This document shows, in pieces, positions 35,870 to 47,787 of a DNA stretch of 64,000 nt. The stretch spans positions 507,245,942 through 507,309,941 of the forward strand of contig NC_081410.1 in NCBI RefSeq assembly GCF_030272615.1. The letters run 5' to 3'. Source of the DNA: Cryptomeria japonica (Eukaryota; Streptophyta; Pinopsida; Cupressales; Cupressaceae). A program made the position numbers and the translations under genes. Position 1 is the stretch's first letter. Every line of letters begins with the position of its first letter. The notes under the pieces are model-generated. The model had not been told where the DNA came from. It saw only the letters and a list, made by a program, of their open reading frames with translations, and searched no databases.

Positions 35870-36490
35870 AAAGGGTGTGAATTAATTTGTACTAAATGAT
35901 ATTTTGAACATTATAGTGATAATTAGAGATGATATCTCTCATGGGCTAGCATGGAATCCTTACTATTAAGCATCATGATGATGTTACTCAAATTACCTTC
36001 AAAAATGATTTTATCAAATTATTTTTCATTCACAAACAAAATATCATGGTATGTAGAACCTACATCAATAAATTTGGAGGACTATACCCCAATATTGATC
36101 ACATAGGCTAAAATCAACCCGCCTTTATCATCCCTTAGGATACATTTCCTCTCACTCTGAAACCTAGATTCCATTTAAATGAGCCCTCAAAAATTTATTT
36201 TATTCAACCAATGTTGCGAGGACCAATGAATAATATTTTTAATAATAGAGGTCAGGGAGAGAAATTTAAGAGGGGTCTCAAAAATATCCCAATTCTTCAC
36301 AATGTGCATCTTAAGAGGTCAGGCTTCTTGTGTTTAGAAGAAGAAAAGAACTTTATATTATGAATGATGGACAACATTAAGGTATCCAACAAAAAAATAT
36401 TATCTCTAAAAACTATGTTGTTAGACTCATTCCAAATACTCCAACCCATGTGAATAAAATATTGCCACCAAAGCTCAACAAGAAGAGCTA
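35870..36490 (-). pseudogene. LINE retrotransposon C-terminal relic with RNase H domain
   Basis: From the right on the minus strand, WWQYFIHMGWSIWNESNNIVFRD (about 36385-36460) resembles the segment between RT and RNase H in plant LINEs. Then come CILRDDKGGLILAYVINIGV (about 36070-36145), an FIDVGSTYHDILF stretch and KIIFEGNLSNIIMMLN (about 35960-36015). These are the strands and helices of the type-1 RNase H domain carried at the C-terminus of many plant LINEs. Stops replace several residues, including the one expected to be the first catalytic Asp (NF-stop-G). Nothing recognisable as endonuclease or RT is attached, so this is a 3' fragment. Confidence 0.75.
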
Positions 36491-36891
36491 GAAGAACAAG
36501 GGGGTCAATAAATCTATTTATTTATCACTTTAGTACTATCTTATTAGAAAATAATCTTAAAGAATGTTGTTTTAGATTCAACCAAAGTACAAATAATATG
36601 AACAAATCATTCATGTACCATGTCAATTGAGAATTCCATACATTTTCTTAACATACCTTTATAGCTTAATTATTAGAGAATATTTCTAGGGGTTTGTTGA
36701 CAAGGTACCAAACATGGTACTTATATCTTGACACACACCAAATAATTGCACTAGTGTTAGTTCTTTAATAAGACCATGTATCCCATAAAAATCCTAATGA
36801 TGGGGTCTTTTCAATAACCATCATTATTATATGGAAAAAATCACATTGATAATTCAAATAGCTCAATTATAATATCTTTTGGCAACATTAC

Positions 36892-38401
36892 AATCCACTC
36901 GTTGGTCCTCGTAGCTTCTTCCTTTGGTGATATTTTCTCTTCTCACTAGTTTTGGTTGATGTACTTCTGATAGTTTAGGTTCAAGTAGCCCCTCTGTGTC
37001 CTTATTTATTCTCCCACTAAATTCCTTTAATTCTTTTTCTTTTCTCCTTGTTCTACCTCTTCTATATTTTCTTATATTATTTTGGGGTTTTTGTGTGCCA
37101 GACTAAGGTTCTTTCAATTCTTGGATTTGAATCAATTTTATCCCTTTGGATTTGGTTGCCCTTTTTGTTGTTGGCCTCTTCTCCTTTCTTGTTTCTCTTG
37201 GGTATTATCTTCTTTGGTGAATGCTAATACTTGTATGAGGGGGCTTTATTTGCCCTCTTCCTAGTGTCTTCTAGTGCAGATTTTACTAAGTTTTCCTCTT
37301 GGGTCCTTTCGTATTGGTTGAAGGATCATGTGTAGTTTTCTTCTGATCTTGGCCTAAGTTTGAGGGATTCTATAAGAATATATAAGGGGCCTTCTAGGTT
37401 AATGAAAGGTGCTTCGGATTCTCAATATTTTTCTATTTCTCTTGCTCATGTTGAGTTCATTCTATTTAAGTTAATTGTTGGGGTTTTGCATTTTATTTGC
37501 ATCATTAAGGAGATCATCATCTCAATCTTTGTTAGTGATGGTTTCTTCTTCTTATCTAATTTTGTTGAGGGGACACCTACTACCCTTTTCCCTATTCTTT
37601 TACTATAGATCCTATGGAGGTGGTTCCTATGGTAGGGTTCAATATGTAGGTCCTTTAGAGGTCGGCTTTTCATTTTTCTCAGCTAGTAGTCCGATTGGGG
37701 TGAATTGTATGGATTTTATGCTCCTAGTCCTATCAAGGTGAAATTTTTGGAAGGATGATGCTCTTGATTGAATTGAGTTTTTTTTAGAATTAGAGGCTAT
37801 AGGGTTCCCCACTTTGTTGTGTTGGTGTTTCGTTAGAAGCATATTTATAGTAATAAGTTAGTGTGCAAGGACATTTTGGCTCTGGTTCATTTCCACCGTC
37901 CTTCTCTCAATGGGGTAAACCTCAATTTGATTATTTTTCTATCTTAGAATCTATTTATTTTTTAAACTAGTCTACACCTTTCCCTACACTAGCTAGCTTG
38001 TTCCAACCTTTCTTTCTAAGTGGTTAGGTTTCTATGGTCTTGATCTACTTCTGTGTGTCTCAAATTTTTCAAAAAACTTGTAATTATTCCTTTTTCTCAT
38101 GGGATTTCTTGTTATCCCCTTTAGTAGTTATTTTAGTTTTAGCTCAAGGGTTTCACCCTAGAAATTGGTTAAGGGTTCCTTCCTAAACCTGTCTAGTATG
38201 AAAATATAAAGTTCTATTTTTTAGATTGGGACCCTATTCCCGTTTGTTGTGTTCTTTTATCAAAAGCCCCTCTTTCAATAAAGAATCTAGACATTTTTTT
38301 AGTTTTAGTACTCACTACTTGTGAGATCCCTTTGTGTTGCCTAGTTGGCTATTATGTCCAAGGGTTCAAGCCCTCTCCCTATTTACTTAATCAAAAATTA
38401 C
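36892..38401 (+). mobile_element. 1.5-kb insertion of unknown type in relic X
   Basis: Absent from relic X' at the homologous place (about 53660), so it is an insertion. ATTAC occurs on both sides (36887-36891 and 38397-38401), a possible target duplication. The plus strand is T-rich and ends AATCAAAAATTAC, a short A-run suggesting a retroposon read on the plus strand. No domain is recognised in its frames (for example 37082-37264 and 37360-37608). Confidence 0.5.
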
Positions 38402-38469
38402 TAGCAACAACGAGGATGTGAGCTACACATAACTATTTTTATTTTGTACCATTAAAAAAAAGGAAATTT

Positions 38470-38865
38470 ATGTCTACAAAGGTAGTTTATCACTACATGC
38501 TAGTTTAAAGTTTTAGATACATTAAAGGGAGTTCAATAGGTGACCTTACAAATTTTGTGATGTAAAGACTCTCCATTAAGCTCCATAAGCTTATAAGTGT
38601 TTCCTCTCCAATAATAAAATAAAATCATCAACCAAACAAAACCAATTTATACTAAGATCTCTTATATCTAGATCTTCCCAGTCCTCTTTAGTCATATTTG
38701 TAGGTTCCTTTGAGTTGCATACCAATACTGTATATATTCCTTTTTACACTAAAATATCATGCATCTTGAGCTTCCACACCTCAAAGTTTTTTTTCTCAAT
38801 GAACTTATCCACCTTGAACTTTGCATTCAAAACCTTCACCATTTCATGTTGCAAAAACAAACAAC
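38470..38865 (-). pseudogene. Copia gag N-terminal fragment in relic X
   Basis: The minus strand reads KFKVDKFIEKKNFEVWKLKM, then KEPTNMTKEDWEDLDIRDLS and a WFCLVDDFIL segment. This is the KF..F.G.NFxxWKxKM...W..LD..A...I.L.L.D pattern of the UBN2-type gag of plant Copia elements. It decays beyond about 38560. The same fragment is in X' at 53760-54105. Confidence 0.75.
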
Positions 38866-39003
38866 AAACCTAATATAGTTGCTACAAAAATAAATGCTTT
38901 AATATCACTTGTTGAGAAAATGTGACCCTAGACAAAACCATATAAATTTGTACCACACATTAATTGAAAATAAAATAAAAATGATAAAATATAATAGTGG
39001 AAT

Positions 39004-40255
39004 TGTTGGAAATTGGAGGAATTGATTATGTGTTGCATTAATGTTTTGTTATTGATGGCAACACCAGCTATTTTGGTTGTTTATCGGCTTCTGGTAGGTT
39101 CTGGTAGAGTGGTTGGTTTATAATATTGATCCAGTATGCTCCAATATGATTTTGCTTGTGGATTTTGCTTAGATCTGTCATTCATGCTATTCAGATGGGT
39201 ATCATGATTAGTTGGTTCAAGATTTGATGACTTAGGAGTTATCATCTATTCTAGTAAGCCTTTTGGTCACCGATAAGGGTTCTGCCGACAGATTTTTGCT
39301 GAAGATCTTTTGATGCACGTGATAAGTGGTGTTGGTGTGGCTTCTAGATGGCTTTCAAGATGTTGTTGGTTGTCTTGTTCATGTTCATGTTGATCGATGG
39401 TGTTAGATTTGGGTCTGTACCTAATTCTATCTTATTCGGATAGGATATGGACTTACTTATGTAACGTGTTGGTGGATGATCCCAATGCGTTACTGGTTGG
39501 GTTTGTTGATTTGATTATGTTGTTTCAATCTCAAGCCGACTTGGTTGATCATTAGATTATGGGTTTAAGTTATTAATTTATTATATTATCATTTAGGTGG
39601 CCGACCTAATTGTTTAGGTCTCGAGTTGATATAAATATGATGTATGATCTCTTTGTAGATCATTGGGATTCATTGGATTAATGTGGTCATAGGTTATGAG
39701 ATTATCTATGTGTAAATAAAGTTGTAATCATATGTAGAGGATTTGGTCAATCATAGGTGATTGAATTGGGTTGGTGAAAGAGGTTTAAGACCTCTGATAC
39801 TGAGCTTAACTGGAATTGTACTTAGGCATAGGAGATGCTATTCTTATGGTTCATTCTTCTTTTGGATTATAGAATGGATTTATTTTGTAGTCAGTGAGGC
39901 TCATTTTGTGATGAGAAGTGCGCTCTAGGCTATTGGCCTTCTTGCATGTACAAGCCCCTCTTATTCTAATCACATACTTACTGCAGAAGTATTATCTGAC
40001 TGTGGGTAGGCTTCCCGTTGTGGTTTTTCCCTTTACTGGGTTTTCCACGTACAAATCTTTGTGTTATCTTTTGTGGATGGTTGGTAAATTTTTTGTGGTT
40101 TATATTTGTGCTTAACTGTTATACATATTGTTCCGGTATTTGGTTTATGTATTCCGGTAATAAGGTTTTAATGCTTAAAGTTCTATAATTTGTTGATAAC
40201 TGATTCATCCCTCCACCCCTCTTAGTTGTTCTCTAGTTATCTGAGATGTCTAACA
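39004..40255 (+). mobile_element. Solo LTR of the element B family
   Basis: Starts TGTTGGAAATTGGAGGAATTG and ends GAGATGTCTAACA, matching the element B LTR read on its coding strand from end to end, including CCTCTGCC-like, TTTTTCCCTTTAC and TTCCACGTA blocks. The flanks GGAAT (38999-39003) and AGAAT (40256-40260) are a 5-bp duplication with one change. Relic X' has the empty site near 54250. Internal sequence is absent, so it arose by LTR-LTR recombination. Confidence 0.88.
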
Positions 40256-40419
40256 AGAATAACATCCAATGAGATATAGATTTATGTCGTAAAAGCCTAA
40301 CAATATGGCCACGAAACAATCATGGGGAAAAGATATAAATGTTCTTATTGTAAAGAAAAATTTGAAATCTTTACACTTCTAGTACTATTACAGAACCAAT
40401 TTCATTTCAACAACCATCA

Positions 40420-40711
40420 TACACTTGTAGCTTGAGTAGCTCAACTATGTAAATCTTGATGGTTCTTGGTTGGGGGCTAGTTTTAGGCTGGTTGTTGGAT
40501 GTTATTTTTGTAGGTTTTGTTTTAGGTTGTGGGAGCCTATTTTTAAAACCCATGTTTTTGGCTATGGGTGCCATATTTACCCATGGTTGTCTGGTGCTTT
40601 CATGTTCCTTTTGTTAGGACAAATTTTTGGTTGAGAGTCTAGATCCATTCCAAATTTGAGTGTAAATGGTTTTGGGTCCTTTCAAAACTTGTTTTTGCCT
40701 TAATAAAAAAA
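40420..40711 (+). mobile_element. 5'-truncated poly(A) retroposon, probably a LINE 3' end
   Basis: About 290 bases of GT-rich sequence ending TTTTTGCCTTAATAAAAAAAA. It is flanked by the direct repeat AACCATCA (40412-40419 and 40712-40719) and absent from relic X'. A short 3' piece with an A-tail and an 8-bp duplication is the usual product of LINE-type target-primed reverse transcription. Confidence 0.7.
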
Positions 40712-42139
40712 AACCATCAATCACTAAAAAATACTAAATTTATATGTTAATAAAATTACATATTCTCTTAAGGAAATAGTAGTTTCTTAAGATAAGATGA
40801 GATAATATTTTTCCTTACATTGTTGTCATATTCCAATGGTTTCAAAAGATCTAATTTAATAGTATTAATGGTCAACACATAAAAAAAAATTACCTTAAAA
40901 ATAACTCATGATCAAATTCAAATGCATAATATATACACATGTGTATTCATCTTAGTGTGTATATGAAGACATTGACCCATCAACATGAGAAATTTCAAGG
41001 TTTACATTATTAAAAATAGAATCATAAATTGGTAAGGAATTCAATAGTTTCCCTATTATTTAAGATAATAAGAAAAAGAGTTAGGATTCTTCTAGTCCAA
41101 ATTAATGGTGACATGATAAACTCTTGGGAAAAATCCACAAAAGAGACTAGAAATTAAACATGGCCTCAAATATTGCATCTTCAAAATCATTTCCCTTTCT
41201 TAGTATGCCTGCTTTTTTTAGTACTCCCATACATAATTTTCATCTAGCCAACATTATTAAATTTTTTACATCAATACTAGGAAAAAGGGGTAATTAAAAG
41301 AGGAATGTATGTTGATAGATAGGAAGGAGCTAAGAGTTGAGCAAAAAATGTGTTTTTCTAGAAGTTTTTGGGTGAGAAATCCCTTTGTTAATTGGTGAGA
41401 CTTGAACTAAGGGTTTAATCATCACTTTTTTCAAAAGAAAACCCTACACAAATATGACAATGCAAATTAGAAATTTAACTTATTCAAGAAGGAAAATATC
41501 AAAAATTGAACTTCATAATGGAATATTCATCAAAACATATTCTATGTCAAATGATCCTAGCATGGCCTAAATTAGCAAGCTCTTAAGAATGAACCCATAT
41601 GTTATAAAAATATGTGTTTTCTACCAATAAGCAAAGCCTTAGTTCATTATTAAAATTCAAATATCATGCCAAGTTTGTAACCATTATACCTTTATTTGAG
41701 AGTTATCTTAATGAATGAGAGTTTTGAATATTTAAATTATTCATATGAAACTCAATCAAATTTAATAGCCTATGTTATTTCAATATTTATAAAGAAATAT
41801 TTTATCTTTATAAAACTACTTCATTTTGTGGATCTAGGTGAAATTCCTTTGATTCCTCCTTTATATCTAGGTTTTATTTTAATAGGTGTTTAAAATGGTT
41901 TCGACTATTTATTTTCCCAATGTGTGCATTTAATATTATTTTTTGATTAATTCTCATTTTCCATGGTTGTCGTGGTTAATATGGCTATGGGGTCAAACAC
42001 CTTTGATATTTTTAAGAATAGGTAAAAAGAGATTATATAACTTACCTTTGACCTAGGTGAACATTCTTTTGCTTCCTCCTTGTTTTTCTATTCGTTTTTT
42101 TTTTTATAATTTTCTTTTTGTTTAATATTTTCATTATAT

Positions 42140-42935
42140 CTAGTCTATAGAATGCAATGTTGGTTATTCGGTACTTTTTGGTATGGCTCTTGGCACTCAA
42201 TCTGTATAGGATGTTTGTTTCTCATGTTATCATCCACAACCAACACATGCATCTTGGGGAGAGAGTGTACAATTTGAAAGGTCCTTATAACTTGTGTTTA
42301 TTTCTTTTGTGAACTAAATATTTTAATTTATTGTCATACTCCATTTGCACATAAATTTTACTTCTAGTGAGAAAAATAAAAGGTCATAGTTCCTAGAGGG
42401 TTCTCTCAAAGTAGAAAATTTGATTTTGAGTCCTCATAAGATTTGACCACCCTTTGTAGTCGTTTGATTTTCCACATTTACACAGCTCCTACAACAATCT
42501 CCTTTCACCAGTTGGATCCTACGCTTGTGCTCAAATATGGAGGATGAGAAACTTACTAGCCAAAAAGAATATATAGTTAATAGAAAAAAGGTCCCCCTTT
42601 ATCCCCTTGTGACTTGTAACAAAATAGTGATTATTTGGTATATTTTGGTATGGTTCTTGGCACTCTATCTATACAAGATGTTTATGTGTTGTGTTTTAAT
42701 CCTTGACATGTGCATAAGTCCTAGATAGAGAGTCTATGAATTTATTTGGAAGGTCCTCATAACTTGTTTTTTTTTCTTTTGTGAGCTAAATATTTTTATT
42801 CTTTTATCATACTCTAGTTGCACACACATTTTCCTTCCAGTGACAAAACACAAAGGTTGTAGTGCCCCGAAGGTTTTCTAAGAGTGGGTAGTTGGAGTCC
42901 TCATAGGTTTTGAACACCCTTTGTATTTGGAGTCC
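42140..42935. repeat. Diverged tandem duplication, ~300-bp copies ~460 bp apart
   Basis: About 42160-42460 and 42625-42930 share TTTTGGTATGG.TCTTGGCACTC, GGAAGGTCCT.ATAACTTG, TTTTGTGA.CTAAATATTTT and CCTCATA.G.TTTGA.CACCCTTTGTA in the same order and orientation. No coding frame is conserved between the copies. Confidence 0.75.
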
Positions 42936-43194
42936 TATTTTTAAGGTATTGACATGGACAAAATATAGTTATGTAGAAAATATGGGACACTTGCATTATA
43001 GATCTAAATTTACTATTAGGGTGAACCCACAATAGTGTGTTACACTTTTTTGGACAAAGAAATTGCACTAATTTTTCCAAAACATATTTTTTTACCACTT
43101 TCAATCAATTCCATGTTTGATTGGACCAAAAAAATCATTTGGTCAAACATATTATTTTAAATAAATTCAAATCAAATATAAAATTATTAAAAAA

Positions 43195-43336
43195 GGGGTT
43201 CGATCGAACCTAGGTTTGATCAAACCCCCTTTTTTAAGGGATTTTTTTAAAATGAACATGGTTGTTAAAAATTTTTATGCTGACCATGTTCGATAGAACA
43301 TGGGTTCAATTGAACCCCTTTCGATAGAACATATGT
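43195..43336. repeat. Cluster of short perfect palindromes
   Basis: Three perfect palindromes lie within 125 bases: GGTTCGATCGAACC (43197-43210), GGTTTGATCAAACC (43213-43226) and GGGTTCAATTGAACCC (43302-43317). Two related sequences are ATGTTCGATAGAACAT (43286-43301) and a TTCGATAGAACAT echo at 43320-43332. All are variants of TTCGATNGAA. Confidence 0.85.
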
Positions 43337-45174
43337 TATATCAAACACCCTAACTAGAGGTCTCCCGCCAAGCTCTCCTAGTTTCTGCAGATTTCTGGTC
43401 TTCAAATCTCTATTTGAGGGCTCAAATGGAACGATCTTGAAAAACCCAAATGCATGATAGTATTACTCAAAGGTATATTTCCAATGATTATAATTTTAAT
43501 ATATATTGAGTCTATTATGATTTTCTTTTAGATTAAATAAACATAGGTTTCTCACCAAACATCAACTGATATGTTCAATGCTTATGAAAAAAGAGTAAAC
43601 TAGTGATTTTAAAATTAAAAAAAATCCATGTAATAGGTATTGAAGTCCTCTTTCCAACAACAAAAAAATTAAATTAAGTTTTGATACATACACAACAAGT
43701 TACAAACTACCAAATGAACATATGTCCAAATTATAGTTAGCTCAACTTCAAAACTTAATAAAATATGAAATACTATAATGTTATGAAACCAATTGAAAAC
43801 ATTAGATATTGATGTTTCAAAACTAAATTAAAAAGAATCGCATTCATATCTATTTTAGAAAAAAAGTTGTGACTTACCAAATAAGTATCACTCTTTAAAA
43901 ATGTTGTTTACTCTTAAAAACTAGTTTTCGAAGGAGATAGAAAAATGGATATAAAATGATTCCAAAATTTTTAAAAATATATATATTTATAATCTTCATA
44001 CAAAATGTCACAAATCACTAGTTCACATCATCTACAAATTCCTTACAGTTTAGCAATAATAGGTGTCTGAATGTGAAGTTTTTTATCAAAATATTTATTT
44101 CAGTGTCAAAGTTGGCTAAAATGTGTAAGCCACTATTGTGGGATCACCCATCATTGGTTTTTGTGACTGCAAGATTTATTTTATTTTGAAGTGCGAGTAA
44201 ATATATTATATGAAACCATGGAAGAAAATAACTATTAATAATATTTTAACTACTGCCTCCATCACCATACACCATCTTCCAAACATATAGAAATTATATC
44301 ACTATTCAAAATGAGGGGTGTGATAATTCTAATGAAAAAATCCACTTTTGTAGAAATAATAGGAACTTAAATGAACATTTTCATGTTTTTTTTTTTCTTT
44401 TCCTGAGAAGACTACATCTATGCTTTTACTAGACTTCACACTTTGGGTTATTTGTTGTAAGAAGAATGGTCATTTGAATAAGCAGGAGAGTAATTTTCAC
44501 CAAAGAAAGGTCAAGAAATTTTAATTAGACCAATAGGCTAGTCATATAAAGTAACATCCCATCATGATAGAAAGCACCCACTAAATTTGTGGGTACAATT
44601 AGACTAACTAGATAGGAATGAAGGGATAAAAGGATAATTTAGTATACCAAGAAGTAGGTCATATGGCATTAACTTGAATAATCTTGGTGGAAATAGAATA
44701 AGGAGATCATTGGTTAGAGGATACTATGATGGGGCCCATCAATATGGTGAGAATAAAAATATTAGTTTTAACAACAATAGGGAGAAAAACAATGAAATAT
44801 ACAAGATATGATACATGGACCTCACAATGGAGATGGAAATTGATAACCACTTCATCTCTAGTGTCATACTTACCTAGAGACATATTTCTATTAGTAAAGT
44901 ACCGAGAAAGGATGTCATTTCACATAGTACTATAATACTATTATATGATATTATATTATGTCACAAAGAGTTTTGTGAAATTACACTAGAGAATGCAACT
45001 TTTAGTGGAGATACATAAGGTCAATCAAACTATTACATTAAAGCCATTGTGGTACCCCACAAGAGAAATAAATACTCAACAAAGATATACAAGAGGTTGA
45101 ATGCTAGAGATAATCTACTAGAACTCAAATTCAATCTCTATTTAAATCTGTTATGATCTAGATATGTATCTTAG

Positions 45175-46374
45175 TGTTACTATTCACTAAGTTGTCATTA
45201 CTTTTATATCCAAAGTCATCCTATATACTCTAGTTGGTTAATACTACCGGAACATTCAGTCCATAAGCACTAAAGCAGTCGGTTACAGAAGATAGAAGTC
45301 ATAGATTCTAGTATACACCGAGCTGTCTACCGAGTAACGTTCTATGTCTACCAAGCAGCAAAGAAGGTATACCGAGTAACCTGAACTGAGTGAAAATGTG
45401 TTACCAAATTCATTGAACCTGGACACATGTGTGGAAACGTGTTACAAGATCAAGGAACAAAGAATCATTATCACATAGGAAATTGAACTTCTAGATTGTG
45501 TATGATTTTGAGGACATCTATCCTACGAAATAATTTCTAGGGTTATTCATTCGATGAATCTTGTTTGTAAGATCGATGCATGAACAGGATCACAGTCGTA
45601 AGAGATCTATTTATATGCAGAATGATTTAAGGATCAATGACGAGAAAAAGAGTATGAGACATGTGTGATAGATAAGTTGAAAAGCAATATCATGAGAAAA
45701 CACAATGTGTTATGACTATTATGACTGTCAGAAATATTCAGAGGTCACCGAGAAAGATTTCAAAGAACAATTAAGGGATAGAGTAAACAAAAGGGTTTAC
45801 CAAGTTGATTTATCAATTACCAAGGTATGTTATGAGCAAGGTAATATTATATTGAGTACATAGAATCTGCTATAACATTTCAGATGTAAAGTTGCAGATA
45901 TTTGTAAAGATTTTATTGAATTATTTTGAGTTGTAATAGAAACATTTAACAGGGTAAAAGACTCTAACAAAGTCTATAAATTGTAAAGCCTTTAACCAGG
46001 TGCATCATTTAGTTTAAGTGTTGTAAAATCCTTTAGCAAGGTAGATCCAAAGATCTTGATACTCCTAACAGGGTAAGCTATCAGAAATAGCTAAAACATG
46101 TAGCTCTAACCGAAACCTTTATTATTGCAGTAGTGAAGTTGTGGGTGCCATCCCCACCGTAGTTTTGTTCTCTAACCAAGAGTTTCTACGTAACCAAAAT
46201 ATATGTGTTATGGAGTGAAATATGTATGAATGTCATTTCTATGTTTTAGCTTTATATTATGTTTCAGCAATATTCAGTTTATGTTTAACAGTAAAGTTAT
46301 TATATAAGAAAATTTTAAAGTACTGATTCACCCCTCCCCTCTCAGTACATTAGCTTTCCTGATTGGACCTAACA
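45175..46374 (+). repeat. 5' LTR of element E
   Basis: 1,200 bases ending ...CTGATTCACCCCTCCCCTCTCAGT... GGACCTAACA. Contains GGTGCCATCCCCACCG and AGAGTTTCTACGTA, the counterparts of blocks in the other Copia-like LTRs. Confidence 0.93.
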
Positions 46375-46390
46375 ATTGGTATCAGAGCTT
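46375..46390 (+). promoter_or_regulatory. tRNA primer-binding site of element E
   Basis: ATTGGTATCAGAGCTT directly follows the LTR, a perfect TGGTATCAGAGC initiator-Met site. Confidence 0.92.
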
Positions 46391-46436
46391 CAATCTTGGA
46401 AAAGGGTTTAACAGCCTAAAGAAAAAGATCTTATCA

Positions 46437-47787
46437 ATGGAAGGCTATAAACAATCTCGGAGAATTGTGTATCTGCAAGAAGAGTTGGATCATGCTAATC
46501 AAGTGATTGTAGAAATGCAAAGACAAATGCAAAAATCATTGAAAATCAGAAGAAGGTTGTCTGATGATCTATAGGACTCACAAGAGCTAGTGGAACAAAT
46601 TGAGACATCATCTGAGAATAGTATATCTGAAGAGAAGAGATGATTGGAGAATTGAAAGAAAAGAACAAAGCACTGATTGAACAGCTAAAAGCAATGAAAA
46701 GAGAACATGAGCATTTCAGCACATAGATGACTAAAAATCTAGATGCATTGAGAATAGCTGAGGATAAGATAAGAGATACAAAAAGAGAAAAACATCAACT
46801 TGAAGTATTAGTGACTGAAAAGAATGATGAAATCACAAGGATGACTGGAATTCAACACAATATGTCTGATCAATTGGGTTATGCACATCATGAAGCAAAT
46901 CTGAAGGATAATGAGAATCAAGCATTGAAACTTGAATTATCAAGATTGACTGATGAAGTTGAAGCAGAGAAGAAAGCCAAAGAATCACTGATGAAAAGTT
47001 ATGAAGCATCAAGGATGTTGGATGAGCAACTGAATATAAGAAGACCCAACAAAGATGCAGGACTCGGTTACAAAGGAAAGAACTCTATTGAGAAAGGAAT
47101 CTTCATCACCGAGAGAGGAGAATCATCAAAGCAAGTTGGAAACAAGAAGAACATCAAAGGAAAGAAACCTATTTGCAACTACTGTGGAAATCAAGGTCAT
47201 ACTACCAACATGTGCCAAATTAGAAAAGATAAGCAACCGAATGTCACTAGGTCTGATGGTTATTGTTACAATTGCAATAAGTATGGTCACACATCTAATC
47301 AATGTAGGACAAAGTCTGTTAGCAATTATTAGAAGGCAAAATTCAAGGGGTTTTGCAAAACCTACAATAGATATGGACATAGTACTGAGAAGTGTTGGTT
47401 TAAGCAGAAGAACTATATGTGGTCTGCACACCGAGCAAATACTGGAAGCTACCAAACTCACACAGATCCTAACCGATAATATGCTGCAGTACCATGGGAT
47501 TACAATACAAGGATATGGTATGAATGCTATGGAAGATATGGACATATAAGTGCCAACTGCTTTATAAGGTTTGGAATGAACAACCGAAGATCATGGAGAA
47601 ATCCTGGTATGGCATGTTTTCATTGTCACAAAGTTGGACACTTGGCTAGAGATTATAGAGATCAACTCAGAGGAGATACTAAGGTAATAAGAAGCAAATT
47701 ATAGATGATTTGAAAAAAGAAGGAAAATGGATCAACTAATGAAGAAAGCACCTTACCTATCGAGTTAGGTGCATCTACTTTGAATTA
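46437..47787 (+). pseudogene. gag-like protein of element E: coiled coil, GLGY motif, up to five zinc knuckles
   Basis: The ATG at 46437 gives MEGYKQSRRIVYLQEELDHA. Two stops and a shift near 46570-46640 lead to a coiled-coil stretch, open from 46727 to 47329. Then come MLDEQLNIRRPNKDAGLGYKG and GESSK. Two intact CCHC knuckles follow: CNYCGNQGHTTNMC (47174-47215) and CYNCNKYGHTSNQC (47264-47305). Three degenerate ones lie near 47354-47395, about 47520-47565 and about 47610-47655. The frame ends at about 47787. Coiled coil plus GLGY plus knuckles is the C-terminal half of gag in several plant Copia lineages. The usual N-terminal gag domain (UBN2) is missing, so the protein may act as an RNA-binding partner of another element's capsid. 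Confidence 0.8.

Larger units (their letters stand above)
36517..41830 (-). mobile_element. Relic X: decayed Copia gag element on the minus strand, carrying three later insertions
   Basis: This region aligns with 53279-55480 (relic X') once three insertions are removed: 36892-38401, 39004-40255 and 40420-40711. Shared landmarks include ACATTTTCTTA.CATACCTTTA, GGGTTTGTTGACAAGGTACC, TTACAAATTTTGTGATGTAAAGACTC and AACATCCAATGAGATA. The minus strand encodes a Copia gag N-terminus (38470-38865) preceded by a degenerate initiator-Met primer site near 38895-38912 (AGTGATATTAAAGC). The sequence to the right of that site would therefore be its 5' LTR. No matching 3' LTR is recognised. Confidence 0.65.
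41831..45174. other. Gene-free AT-rich region
   Basis: No gene is recognised. The right end, CTTAG (45170-45174), is the target duplicated by element E. Two local structures are listed separately: the diverged duplication at 42.1-42.9 kb and the palindromes at 43.2-43.3 kb. Short frames (41696-41893, 42525-42728, 44726-44935) show no protein-like conservation. Confidence 0.5.

Noticed and set aside
37082-37741. Hydrophobic plus-strand frames in the 1.5-kb insertion of relic X
   Set aside because: T-rich DNA gives Phe/Leu/Ser-rich frames in all phases, and no phase is favoured or conserved.
38335-38378. tRNA-like A box (TTGCCTAGTTGG) and B box (GGGTTCAAGCCC) near the end of the 1.5-kb insertion, suggesting a SINE
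   Set aside because: The boxes are about 27 bases apart, too close for a normal tRNA promoter, and no cloverleaf is visible. Left as an insertion of unknown type.
47126-47545. 139-codon minus-strand frame opposite the gag of element E
   Set aside because: Antisense shadow of the zinc-knuckle region. The plus-strand frame has clear CCHC motifs.
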